From: Paracoccus pantotrophus
Lineage (GTDB): Bacteria; Pseudomonadota; Alphaproteobacteria; Rhodobacterales; Rhodobacteraceae
Reading direction: 5' to 3'
DNA length: 64,000 bases
Assembly (NCBI RefSeq): GCF_008824185.1
Contig: NZ_CP044423.1
Coordinates: forward strand, 447,501-511,500
Below the pieces are notes generated by a model. It was given only the letters and a program-made list of their open reading frames with translations. It had not been told where the DNA came from and ran no database searches. Positions 1 to 9,018 of this stretch are shown here, piece by piece (position 1 is the first letter of the stretch; each line of letters begins with the position of its first letter). The translations under genes were made by a program, and so were the position numbers.

Positions 1-579
1 TGCGCCCTGCCCCTGGGGCCGGTTCAGGCGCAGGATCACGGCGGGCCTGAGGTCGCGGCGATCAAGGAAGCGGTGTTCAACGGCCCCGGCCTGCCGGTGA
101 TGGGCAACCCGCAAGGCGATACGGTGCTGGTCGAGTTCTCGGATTACAATTGCGGCTTTTGCCGCAAGAGCGCGCCGGAGGTGGCGGCGCTGCTGCAATC
201 GGATTCCGGCGTGCGGCTGGTGGTGCATGAGATCCCGATCTTCGGCGCGGGCTCGCGCTATGCCGCCGAGGCGGCGCTGGCCGCGCAGGCGCAGGGCAAG
301 TATCCCGAGTTTCACCGGGCACTGATGGCGATGCGCGGCAAGGCCGAGGAGGCCTCGGTGCTGCGCGTCGCCCGCGAGGTCGGGCTGGACGTGGCGCGGC
401 TGCAGCGCGACATGCAGGCGCCCGAGATCACGCAGAGGATCGAGCGCTCGCTGGAACTGGCCGACGAGATCGGGCTGGTCGGCACGCCCAGCTTCATCGC
501 CGGCGAGCGGGCGATCTTCGGCTATCTGGCCAAGGACGACCTGGCCGAACTGGTGGCCGAGGCGCGCGGCGCGCGATAG
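1..579 (+). CDS. DsbA-family thioredoxin-like protein, 5' end cut by window
   Basis: The reading frame is open from base 1, so the start lies outside the window. The first visible residues (LPLGPVQAQ) look like the end of a signal peptide, implying a periplasmic protein. A thioredoxin-fold DsbA domain follows, with active site NCGFC and the cis-proline loop GTPSF. It is clearly a paralogue of the DsbA-like gene at 13876-14502: both have a G-N-P-x-G-D start to the fold, DYNCxFCRK, PxFG, QGKY and GTPSFIAG. The role is thiol oxidation, reduction or isomerisation in the envelope; the direction cannot be told from sequence. It converges on trpB with a 16-bp gap. Family call is firm; exact role is open. 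Confidence 0.85.
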   Translation, partial: CALPLGPVQAQDHGGPEVAAIKEAVFNGPGLPVMGNPQGDTVLVEFSDYNCGFCRKSAPEVAALLQSDSGVRLVVHEIPIFGAGSRYAAEAALAAQAQGKYPEFHRALMAMRGKAEEASVLRVAREVGLDVARLQRDMQAPEITQRIERSLELADEIGLVGTPSFIAGERAIFGYLAKDDLAELVAEARGAR

Positions 580-595
580 CGCGCGCCTTTCGCCC

Positions 596-1828
<1,233 letters not shown>

Positions 1829-1881
1829 GGCTCTCCTCGCGGCGCGGTCGGAATGGGTATTTGGGAAACGGTGAAAGCCCG

Positions 1882-2334
1882 TCAGAGGGTTTTCTTATAT
1901 CCGATATGGGAGGGGGTAAAGCCGAGCCTGTCGTAGAAGCGATGCGCGTCGCTGCGGCTGCGGTTGGTGGTGAATTGCAAGAGCCGGCAGCCGGCGGCGC
2001 GGGCGCGGGTCTCGGCATCGCCGATCAGCGCCGCGCCGACGCCCCGGCCGCGCAGGTCGGGGCGGACGCGCACGCCCTCGATCTGGGCGCGGCGGGCGGC
2101 CTGGAGCGACAGGCCGGAGATGAAGGTGATCTGGTAGCAGGCGACCACCTGCCCGTCGAGCACGCCGACGATCAGCCGGTTCGCGGCCTCGGCCTGCATG
2201 GCATCCCAGGCGGCGAGATAGGGGGCGAGGTCGTCGCCCTCGCGCGTCTGGCCCAGCATGTCGTCGCGCAGGAGCGCAAGGATGGCGGGAACCTCGTCGC
2301 GCCGCGCCTCGCGGAAGGCGACGGCGGCGGTCAC
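1882..2334 (-). CDS. GNAT-family N-acetyltransferase
   Basis: 150-residue single-domain acetyltransferase. The acetyl-CoA-binding motif A is visible as VRPDLRGRGVGAALI, and the C-terminal motif B as RFYDRLGF. Substrate is unknown. The start is a GTG overlapping the trpF stop in a GTGA arrangement, so it is very likely translated with trpF. It sits between trpF and trpB, where related bacteria usually have the two trp genes adjacent. There is no hint that it takes part in tryptophan synthesis beyond its position. Confidence 0.85.
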   Translation of the reverse strand: MTAAVAFREARRDEVPAILALLRDDMLGQTREGDDLAPYLAAWDAMQAEAANRLIVGVLDGQVVACYQITFISGLSLQAARRAQIEGVRVRPDLRGRGVGAALIGDAETRARAAGCRLLQFTTNRSRSDAHRFYDRLGFTPSHIGYKKTL

Positions 2335-2978
2335 AGGATCGGCGCCGTGGCGCGGGCGATGAAGCGGCGGATGCGCTCGGGATCCTTGAGGCCCGGCGCG
2401 CTTTCGACGCCGGAGGAGACATCGACGCCCGGCGCGCGGGTCAGGCGGATCGCCTCGGCCACGTTTTCGGGCGTCAGGCCGCCGGCCAGCAGCCAGGGCT
2501 TGAGGATCTGCCGCCCGGCCAGCAGCCGCCAGTCGAAGGCCAGGCCGTTGCCGCCAGGCAGGGGCGCGTCCTTGGGCGGCTTGGCGTCGATCAGCAGCAT
2601 GTCGGCCACCAGGCCGTAGTCCCAGAGCTGATCGAGATCCTGCGGATCGGCCACGCCCACCGCCTTCATCACCGGCAGGCCGCTGCGTGCCTTGATCTCG
2701 GTCACGCGGGCCGGCGTCTCGGTGCCGTGCAACTGGATCAGGTCCAGGGGCACGCGGGCGAGCACCGCGTCCAGCGCCGCGTCGTCAGGGTCCACGAACA
2801 GCCCGACCTTGGCCACGCCCAGCGGCACTTGCGCGGCAAGCTCAGCCGCCGTTTCGGGGGCCAGATGGCGCGGGGACTTGGGGAAGAAGACGAAGCCGAC
2901 ATAGCGCGCCCCGGCCTCGACGGCCGCGGCAAGGCCGGCGGCCTCGGTCAGGCCGCAGATCTTGACGGAGACGGCCAT
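2331..2978 (-). CDS. trpF: phosphoribosylanthranilate isomerase
   Basis: 215 residues, TIM-barrel enzyme of the third step of tryptophan synthesis (Amadori rearrangement of phosphoribosylanthranilate). The N-terminal KICGLTE carries the catalytic cysteine (C8), and the C-terminal phosphate-binding strand reads GVDVSSGVE. The start lies 3 bp after the lapA stop, so the two are probably one transcript. Tryptophan genes are split in this organism as in other Rhodobacterales: trpF and trpB are here, the trpEGDC functions are not in the window. Confidence 0.96.
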   Translation of the reverse strand: MAVSVKICGLTEAAGLAAAVEAGARYVGFVFFPKSPRHLAPETAAELAAQVPLGVAKVGLFVDPDDAALDAVLARVPLDLIQLHGTETPARVTEIKARSGLPVMKAVGVADPQDLDQLWDYGLVADMLLIDAKPPKDAPLPGGNGLAFDWRLLAGRQILKPWLLAGGLTPENVAEAIRLTRAPGVDVSSGVESAPGLKDPERIRRFIARATAPIL

Positions 2979-2981
2979 GGT

Positions 2982-3383
2982 TCAGCGCGGTGCCGGCAGG
3001 GTCGAGCCGGAACCTGCCGGCGCGGCCGGCTTGCGGGCGGGATCGTCCAGGATCGCCAGCACCTCGTCGCGCGGCGCGGCATGGGTGCGGCGCAGGTCGC
3101 CGACCTCGCGCTGCAACTGCGCCAGGTCATGCGCGCGGCGGCTGGATTCGGCGCGCAGATGCGATTCGCGCAGCCATTCCCAGACCAGCCCGACCAGCAC
3201 GCCGAAGACCATGGCCAGGAAGAGCGCCACGAAGGCCGGCATGGTCAGCGACCAGCGCCCGCCGGCGAATTGCGCCAAGGCCTCGGGCACCAGGCTGACG
3301 GTGACGGGCTGGCGATTCGCTGCCGCCAGCAGCATCAGCACGATGGCCAGAATGACAAGGAAGAAGACCCGGATCGTGCGCAT
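2982..3383 (-). CDS. LapA-domain membrane protein
   Basis: 133 residues from the ATG at 3383; a TTG five codons further out is possible but lacks a ribosome-binding site, while the ATG has GCGGGG upstream. Two hydrophobic segments (about residues 3-22 and 48-70) are followed by a charged, probably coiled-coil cytoplasmic tail (WLRESHLRAESSRRAHDLAQ) and a proline/alanine-rich end. This is the layout of the LapA domain of lipopolysaccharide assembly proteins. LapA proteins are inner-membrane proteins linked to control of LPS synthesis; function here is inferred. It lies between ihfB and trpF on the same strand. Confidence 0.8.
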   Translation of the reverse strand: MRTIRVFFLVILAIVLMLLAAANRQPVTVSLVPEALAQFAGGRWSLTMPAFVALFLAMVFGVLVGLVWEWLRESHLRAESSRRAHDLAQLQREVGDLRRTHAAPRDEVLAILDDPARKPAAPAGSGSTLPAPR

Positions 3384-3420
3384 CGCTGAACCCCGCAAAG
3401 ATTGACGCCGGCAATCTGGC

Positions 3421-3708
3421 CTATTCGGCGAGGCCGTTCAACCGTTCGCGCAGCAGCTTGCCGGTCTTGAAGAAGGGCACATGCTTTTCGTCCACGCTGA
3501 CGGTTTCGCCGGTGCGCGGGTTGCGGCCCTGGCGCGCGTCGCGTTTCTTCACCGAGAAGGCGCCGAAGCCGCGCAACTCGACCCGGTCGCCCCGTGCCAT
3601 GGCGTCGATGATCTCCTCGAACACGGTGTTCACGATCCGCTCGACATCGCGCTGGAACAGATGCGGGTTTTCCTCGGAGATTTTCTGGATCAGTTCGGAT
3701 CGGATCAT
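3421..3708 (-). CDS. ihfB: integration host factor beta subunit
   Basis: 95 residues, the usual length for IHF-beta. The DNA-bending arm signature RNPRTGE and the preceding RGFGAFSVKKRD are intact. IHF binds the minor groove and bends DNA as a heterodimer with IhfA (not in window). The start MIRSEL fits the family and a promoter-like sequence lies 43-70 bp upstream. It follows rpsA, a conserved neighbourhood, but a strong terminator between them and its own promoter suggest separate transcription. Confidence 0.95.
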   Translation of the reverse strand: MIRSELIQKISEENPHLFQRDVERIVNTVFEEIIDAMARGDRVELRGFGAFSVKKRDARQGRNPRTGETVSVDEKHVPFFKTGKLLRERLNGLAE

Positions 3709-3750
3709 TGCGGTTCCTGAATCTGGTGTTCCAACAATTCCTGTCGCCCG

Positions 3751-3778
3751 ATCATAGGGCTGGCGGCGCGGCATTCAA
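3751..3778 (-). promoter_or_regulatory. probable sigma-70 promoter of ihfB
   Basis: On the minus strand the sequence reads TTGAAT (3778-3773), a 16-bp spacer, then TATGAT (3756-3751), which matches the -10 consensus in five of six positions. It sits downstream of the rpsA terminator and about 40 bp before the ihfB start, the expected place. Confidence 0.6.
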
Positions 3779-3854
3779 CGACAGAACGCATGGTGCGCGG
3801 TTTGGTTGCCGTGCTTTTCAAGACTTTATGGTTCAATCGGCGGCGATCCGCAAT

Positions 3855-3884
3855 GAAAAGCGCCCCCGGACGGGCCGGGGGCGC
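3855..3884 (-). terminator. intrinsic terminator of rpsA
   Basis: A perfect 10-bp GC-rich stem (GCGCCCCCGG / CCGGGGGCGC, 3860-3884) with a 5-nt loop is followed on the minus strand by CTTTTC. It begins about 20 bp after the rpsA stop codon. This is the clearest rho-independent terminator in the window. Confidence 0.85.
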
Positions 3885-3905
3885 AAAGTTCAGCCTATGG
3901 TTGGC

Positions 3906-5585
3906 TCAGCTGCGGCCCTTGAGCGCGGCGCCCAGGATGTCGCCCAGCGAGGCGCCCGAATCCGAGCTGCCATACTGTTCGACCGCTTCCTTCTCTTCGG
4001 CGATCTCGCGCGCCTTGATCGACAGGCCCAGGCGGCGGGTCTTGGTGTCGATGTTGGTGACGCGGACATCGACATGATCGCCGACCTGGAAGCGCTCGGG
4101 GCGCTGGTCCTGACGGTCGCGGGCCAGGTCCGAACGACGGATGAAGGACTTCATGCCGTTGTATTCGACCTCGATGCCGCCATCCTCGATCGCCGTCACG
4201 GTGACGGTGATGACCGAGCCGCGCTTGACGCCCTCGACGGCCTCGGCCATCGCGTCGTTTTCAAGCGCCTTGATCGAGAGCGAGATGCGCTCCTTCTCGA
4301 TGTCGACTTCCTGGACCACGGCTTTCACCACGTCGCCCTTGCGGAAGTCCTGGATGGCTTCCTCGCCGCGGGTATCCCAGCTGATGTCCGACAGGTGGAC
4401 CATGCCGTCGATATCGCCTTCCAGGCCGACGAACAGACCGAATTCGGTGATGTTCTTGACCTCGCCCTCGATGACGGTGCCGACGGGATGGGTCTCGGCA
4501 AAGACTTCCCACGGGTTGCGCATGGTCTGCTTGAGACCCAGCGAAACGCGGCGCTTGGCTTCGTCGATCTCCAGCACCATGACGTCGACTTCCTGCGAGG
4601 TCGAGACGATCTTGCCGGGATGGACGTTCTTCTTGGTCCAGCTCATTTCCGAGACGTGGACCAGGCCCTCGACGCCGGCTTCCAGCTCCACGAAGGCGCC
4701 GTAATCGGTGATGTTGGTCACGCGGCCGGTATGGACCGAGCCGATCGGGAACTTGTCGGCCACGGTATCCCACGGGTCGGCCTGAAGCTGCTTCATGCCC
4801 AGGCTGATGCGGTGGGTGTCCTTGTTGATCTTGACGACCTGGACCTTGACGGTCTCGCCGATCGACAGGATCTCGGACGGGTGGTTGACGCGGCGCCAGG
4901 CCATGTCGGTGACGTGCAGCAACCCGTCAACACCGCCCAGATCGACGAAGGCGCCGTATTCGGTGATGTTCTTGACCACGCCCTCGACGGTCTGGCCTTC
5001 CGACAGGTTGGCGATGACCTCGGCGCGCTGCTCGGCGCGGCTCTCTTCCAGGATGGCGCGGCGCGACACGACGATATTGCCGCGGCGGCGATCCATCTTC
5101 AGGATCTGGAAGGGCTGTTTCAGGCCCATCAGCGGGCCGGCGTCGCGCACCGGGCGCACATCGACCTGCGAACCGGGCAGGAAGGCCACGGCGCCGCCCA
5201 GGTCGACGGTGAAGCCGCCCTTGACGCGGCCGAAGATGGCGCCTTCGACGCGCTCTTCCGCGGCATAGGCTTTCTCCAGGCGGTCCCATGCCTCTTCGCG
5301 GCGGGCCTTCTCGCGCGAGATCGAGGCTTCGCCGCGGGCGTTCTCGACGCGGTCCAGATAGACCTCGACCTCATCGCCGACCGCGATGGCGGGGGCTTCG
5401 CCGGGATTGGCAAATTCTTTCAGATCGACGCGGCCTTCCATCTTGTAGCCGACGTCGATGATGGCCTGGCCCGCCTCGATGGCGATGACCTTGCCCTTGA
5501 CGACCGAGCCCTCTTCGGGCGTGTCGATGGCGAGGCTTTCGTTCAGGAGGGCCTCGAATTCCTCCATGGTCGCTTTAGCGCACAT
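3906..5585 (-). CDS. rpsA: 30S ribosomal protein S1
   Basis: 559 residues from the ATG at 5585. S1 binds mRNA and helps load it onto the ribosome. Six tandem S1/OB-fold repeats can be seen: the first (VVKGKVIAIE) and second are degenerate, and later ones carry the NITEYGAFVDL / NITDYGAFVEL / NITEFGLFVGL pattern. An ATG 12 codons further out (5621) is in frame, but AAAAGGAAAC lies properly spaced before 5585 and the family normally begins close to MEEFEALL. A promoter-like pair lies about 155 bp upstream. cmk upstream is a usual partner, but here a nitronate monooxygenase gene separates them. Confidence 0.96.
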   Translation of the reverse strand: MCAKATMEEFEALLNESLAIDTPEEGSVVKGKVIAIEAGQAIIDVGYKMEGRVDLKEFANPGEAPAIAVGDEVEVYLDRVENARGEASISREKARREEAWDRLEKAYAAEERVEGAIFGRVKGGFTVDLGGAVAFLPGSQVDVRPVRDAGPLMGLKQPFQILKMDRRRGNIVVSRRAILEESRAEQRAEVIANLSEGQTVEGVVKNITEYGAFVDLGGVDGLLHVTDMAWRRVNHPSEILSIGETVKVQVVKINKDTHRISLGMKQLQADPWDTVADKFPIGSVHTGRVTNITDYGAFVELEAGVEGLVHVSEMSWTKKNVHPGKIVSTSQEVDVMVLEIDEAKRRVSLGLKQTMRNPWEVFAETHPVGTVIEGEVKNITEFGLFVGLEGDIDGMVHLSDISWDTRGEEAIQDFRKGDVVKAVVQEVDIEKERISLSIKALENDAMAEAVEGVKRGSVITVTVTAIEDGGIEVEYNGMKSFIRRSDLARDRQDQRPERFQVGDHVDVRVTNIDTKTRRLGLSIKAREIAEEKEAVEQYGSSDSGASLGDILGAALKGRS

Positions 5586-5738
5586 ATAGATCCAGTTTCC
5601 TTTTCGATCATTGCTGGCCATGCGGTTGGCTCCGCCGGTCTTTTTGTAGATGCCGGGATAAGCGCAAAGGGTCGCGGCATGCGCCCGACCCTGTTGAAGC
5701 GGCCTGTTCTGGCCCCATCGCTTACCTTGACGGGCGGG

Positions 5739-5766
5739 ATATAACGCTCATCGGCCGTCCTGGCAA
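5739..5766 (-). promoter_or_regulatory. candidate rpsA promoter
   Basis: On the minus strand TTGCCA (5766-5761) is followed after 16 bp by TTATAT (5744-5739). It lies at the end of the upstream nitronate monooxygenase gene and would give a leader of about 145 nt before rpsA, long enough for the feedback control by S1 known in other bacteria. The call is by eye. Confidence 0.4.
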
Positions 5767-6827
5767 GCGCCGAGGCCCGGCAGATGCGCGCAAATCTCGC
5801 GCCCGAGCAGTTCCAGCAGATCCGCGGCGGGCATGGCGCGCGCGCGCGGCGCCTGGGTTCCCGCCCATTGCGCCGCGTAGTCCGAGCCGCCCGCCGCCGC
5901 ATGCAGCCGCTTGGCCGCGTCATAGGTGATGGGGTAATCCGGCAGCGGCGGGGCCTCGGGTGCCGCGCCAAGCGCGGTCAGCCGGTTGGCAAGCCCGCGC
6001 GCCGGACGGCCCGAGATGGCGCGGGTCATCACCGTGTCGCCGGGCTGCGCGCCGGCCAGCCGGCTGCGATAGGCCTCGCTGGCGGCCGATTCCGGGCAGG
6101 CGACGAAGGCGGTGCCCATCTGCACCGCCGCCGCCCCGGCGACAAGGTGGCGCGCCGCATCGGCGCCGTCCATGATGCCCCCGGCCGCGATCACCGGCAG
6201 GCCCAGGTCCAGCAGTTCGGCCAGCAGCGCCGCGGTCGGCAGGCATTCGTCGGGGCCGTCGGGGTCGAAGATGCCGCGGTGGCCGCCGGCCTCGTGGCCC
6301 TGGGCCACGATCAGGTCGAGCCCCGCGTCGCGGATCGCCAGCGCCTCGGCCCGCGAGGTCGCGGTGGCGGCCAGGGTCGCGCCCATGTCGCGCAGGGCGG
6401 CGATGCGCTCGGCCGAAGGCAGGCCGAAATGAAAGCTGACCAGCGCCGGGCGCGCCGCAAGCACCGCGCGCAGCATCTCGTCATCGGCGACAAAGCTGCG
6501 ATAGACCTCTGCGATGCCGGTCGGAGGCTCGGCCCCGGCGCGGCGGAACTCGGGCGCGAGATAGTCGAGCCAGGCCATTTCCCGCGCGGGATCGGCCTGG
6601 GCGGGGCGGTGGCAGAACAGGTTGACGCCATAGCGGTCCGAGCCCAGCCGCGCGCGCGTCTCGGCCATCATCGCGGCGGCCTGCGCGGCATCGGCGGCGC
6701 CCAGCCCCAGCGAGCCGAGGCCCCCCGCCAGGCTGACCTCGGCGGCAAGATGCGGCGTCGCGGTGCCGGCCATCGGCGCCTGGATCACCGGCACGCCCAG
6801 GTCGGTCAGCTGGAAACGCGGGCTCAT
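5748..6827 (-). CDS. nitronate monooxygenase (2-nitropropane dioxygenase family)
   Basis: 359-residue FMN-dependent TIM-barrel enzyme. The family start VPVIQAPMAG and the active-site segment AQGHEAGGHRG, with the catalytic histidine, are intact, as is the FMN phosphate segment GAAAVQMGTAF. These enzymes oxidise alkyl nitronates such as propionate 3-nitronate; some relatives act as enoyl-ACP reductases, but the EAGGHRG motif favours nitronate oxidation. Its ATG overlaps the cmk stop (ATGA), so it is co-translated with cmk. Placement between cmk and rpsA is unusual. Confidence 0.88.
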   Translation of the reverse strand: MSPRFQLTDLGVPVIQAPMAGTATPHLAAEVSLAGGLGSLGLGAADAAQAAAMMAETRARLGSDRYGVNLFCHRPAQADPAREMAWLDYLAPEFRRAGAEPPTGIAEVYRSFVADDEMLRAVLAARPALVSFHFGLPSAERIAALRDMGATLAATATSRAEALAIRDAGLDLIVAQGHEAGGHRGIFDPDGPDECLPTAALLAELLDLGLPVIAAGGIMDGADAARHLVAGAAAVQMGTAFVACPESAASEAYRSRLAGAQPGDTVMTRAISGRPARGLANRLTALGAAPEAPPLPDYPITYDAAKRLHAAAGGSDYAAQWAGTQAPRARAMPAADLLELLGREICAHLPGLGACQDGR

Positions 6828-7408
6828 GCGCCGGCCTCCCTGGCGCAGGCGATGGCGCGGGCCACGGCCTCGTCGATGGTCATTGCGCTGGTATCCAGCA
6901 GCAGCGCGTCATCGGCCGGGCGCATCGGCGCCACGGCGCGGGCGGCGTCGCGGGCGTCGCGCTCGCGCAATTCGGCCAGGATCCGCGCCTCGTCGGCGCC
7001 CAGTTCCAGCGCCCGGCGGCGGGCGCGGATCTCGTCGCTGGCGGTGACATAGAGCTTCAGTTCGGCCTCGGGGCAGATCACCGTGCCGATGTCGCGCCCG
7101 TCCAGCACCGCGCCTGGCTCGGTGCGGGCGAAGCGGCGCTGGAACTCGACCAGCGCGGCGCGCACCTCGGGGATGGCGGCGACGCGGCTGGCGGCCTGCC
7201 CGGCCTCGGCGCTGCGCAGGTCGGGGCGGGCCAGATCCGCGGGGGCAAGCGCGCGCGCCGCGGCGACGGGGTCGCCGCCCTTGGCGCCCACGGCGCGGTA
7301 AAGCAGCCCGGTGTCGAGATGGGCAAAGCCGAAATGCCCGGCAAGCGCGCGGGCGATGGTTCCCTTGCCCGATGCGGCGGGTCCGTCGATGGCGATGGTG
7401 AAGGGCAT
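6824..7408 (-). CDS. cmk: cytidylate kinase
   Basis: 194 residues. Phosphorylates CMP and dCMP with ATP. The P-loop GPAASGKGT occupies residues 9-17, followed by the CMP-binding HLDTGLLYRAVG segment and DGRDIGTVICPEAELK. The chosen ATG at 7408 places the P-loop at the family's usual distance from the N-terminus. aroA, often upstream of cmk in proteobacteria, is absent here; upstream lies the end of a histidine kinase gene on the same strand, 245 bp away. Confidence 0.95.
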   Translation of the reverse strand: MPFTIAIDGPAASGKGTIARALAGHFGFAHLDTGLLYRAVGAKGGDPVAAARALAPADLARPDLRSAEAGQAASRVAAIPEVRAALVEFQRRFARTEPGAVLDGRDIGTVICPEAELKLYVTASDEIRARRRALELGADEARILAELRERDARDAARAVAPMRPADDALLLDTSAMTIDEAVARAIACAREAGA

Positions 7409-7653
7409 GGGGCCTCGGACTTTTTTGGGGGGAGGGCGGTCCCGGCATCGCCCGTGCCCGGCCAAATGCCGGCCGGCCCGGTTTCAGATCCGGGCCGCAA
7501 CCTTGCAAGGGCCGCCAGGGACATCCGCCGGACGGCTGCCCGTCCGCGACTGGATCATGGTGCCGGTTGCACCCGGCCTTGCCATGCGTTGCCTGCTGCC
7601 TGCGCCTTTGTCAATATCCGGGGCCGGAAAGCGCCGGCGGCCGGCGCCGGCGG
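7409..7653. other. intergenic region between the histidine kinase gene and cmk
   Basis: No convincing gene. On the minus strand a TTGACA box occurs at 7614-7609, a possible -35 for cmk without a good -10 partner. A perfect hairpin lies at 7475-7496 (7-bp GGCCCGG stem, 8-nt loop); it has no T-run, so it is only a weak terminator or leader-structure candidate. Confidence 0.4.
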
Positions 7654-9018
7654 TCAAGGCCGCGCGGCAGGCAGGACCAGTTCGGCCCGCTCGCCCCCGC
7701 CTTCGCGGGCGGCGAGGCGCAGCTCTCCGCCCATCGCCTCGACGGCGGCCGCGACGATGGAAAGGCCCAGCCCGCTGCCGCTGCCCGAGGGGCTGGCCGA
7801 ACCGCGATAGAACCGCTCGGTGACATGGGGGCGGTCGGCCTCACTGATGCCGGGACCGCGGTCCAGCACGCTGAAGCGGACTGTTTCCTGGTCGCGGGTC
7901 AGCCGGGCCTCGACGCCGGCGCCCGAAGGCGAGGCGAGGATCGCGTTTTCCAACAGGTTGCGCAGCGCCGGTGCCAGCAGGGCGGCCTGCGGGCTGCGCC
8001 ATTCGGCCGCGCCCGTTTCCAGGTGCAGCGCGACGCCGCGCACCTGCGCCAGCCCGGCGAGTTCGTCGGCCACCTCGGCAAGGATGCGCGCACCGTCCTG
8101 CGCGGGGGTCTGCGCCGCGTCGATGGCGTTTTCGGCCGCAGTCATGTCCAGAAGCTGGCGCACCATGCGGTCGGTGCGGTCCACGCCCCGCGCGATCTGC
8201 GCCAGCGCCCGCTCGCGCGTCGCGGCATCGGGGGCCAGCGTCGCGACCTGCGCCTGGGTCTTCAGTCCGGCCAGCGGCGTCTTCAGCTCATGCGCGGCGA
8301 AGGCGGTAAAGCTGCGCTCGCGCTCACGCAAGCCTTCGACGCGGTGGAAGAGGCCGTTCAGCGCCTCGATCATGGGGCGCAGTTCCGAAGGCGCGCCGTT
8401 CTCTGGCAGGGGACCGAGATCGGTGGCCGGGCGGTGGGCCAGCGTCCGCGCCAGCCGGTCCAGCGGCGCCAGCCCGCCGCGCACCGAGAGCCAGATCAGC
8501 GCCGCCAGCAGCGGCAGGATCAGCATCGCCGGGGTCAGAAGCCCCATCACCACGCCATGCACCAGCCGGTCGCGCATGGAACGCGCATCGCCGACCATGA
8601 CGCGGATGCCCAGCTCCGCATCGATATGGGTATAGACGCGCCAGACCTCGCCATCGACCTCGCGCTCGCTGAAGCCTTCCTGCTCGGCCAGCTGGACCGA
8701 GGGCGCGCCGTCGGATTCGCTTTTCAACTGGCCGTCGAAGCCCCAGACCTGGCAGATCAGCTGGCGGGCGTAGTCGTGCCGGCCCATGTCGGACAGGGCC
8801 GGCGCCTTGTCGACCAGCATCGCCGCATCCGGTCCGGGCATGCCGCCGTTGCGGCGGATCAGCGAGGCCACCATCTGCGCCGATTCCTGCAGCCGCCGGT
8901 CCAGCACATGGCCGACCTCGGTGCGGGTCGAGTGCTGGATCCAGGCCAAGGCGGACAGCCAGATGACGCCGGTCGCGGCCAGCAGGATGATGAACAGCCG
9001 CTTGCGGATCGAGGTCAT
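7654..9018 (-). CDS. sensor histidine kinase (QseC/PmrB-like) of the redox island
   Basis: 454 residues. Membrane segment at about 8-28, periplasmic domain at about 30-155, second membrane segment at about 157-178, HAMP-like linker, then HisKA with the phospho-acceptor H243 in FAAHELKTPL, and HATPase boxes NLLENAI, DRGPGIS and GSGLGLSI. Its start overlaps the response-regulator stop (ATGA). The whole protein has a single cysteine, C89, in the periplasmic stretch LICQVWGFDG. In Pseudomonas aeruginosa the kinase DsbS, which neighbours a dsbDEG operon, is reported to sense Cu(I) through a periplasmic cysteine; C89 may be the equivalent. The kinase assignment is firm; the signal is inferred. Confidence 0.92.
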   Translation of the reverse strand: MTSIRKRLFIILLAATGVIWLSALAWIQHSTRTEVGHVLDRRLQESAQMVASLIRRNGGMPGPDAAMLVDKAPALSDMGRHDYARQLICQVWGFDGQLKSESDGAPSVQLAEQEGFSEREVDGEVWRVYTHIDAELGIRVMVGDARSMRDRLVHGVVMGLLTPAMLILPLLAALIWLSVRGGLAPLDRLARTLAHRPATDLGPLPENGAPSELRPMIEALNGLFHRVEGLRERERSFTAFAAHELKTPLAGLKTQAQVATLAPDAATRERALAQIARGVDRTDRMVRQLLDMTAAENAIDAAQTPAQDGARILAEVADELAGLAQVRGVALHLETGAAEWRSPQAALLAPALRNLLENAILASPSGAGVEARLTRDQETVRFSVLDRGPGISEADRPHVTERFYRGSASPSGSGSGLGLSIVAAAVEAMGGELRLAAREGGGERAELVLPAARP

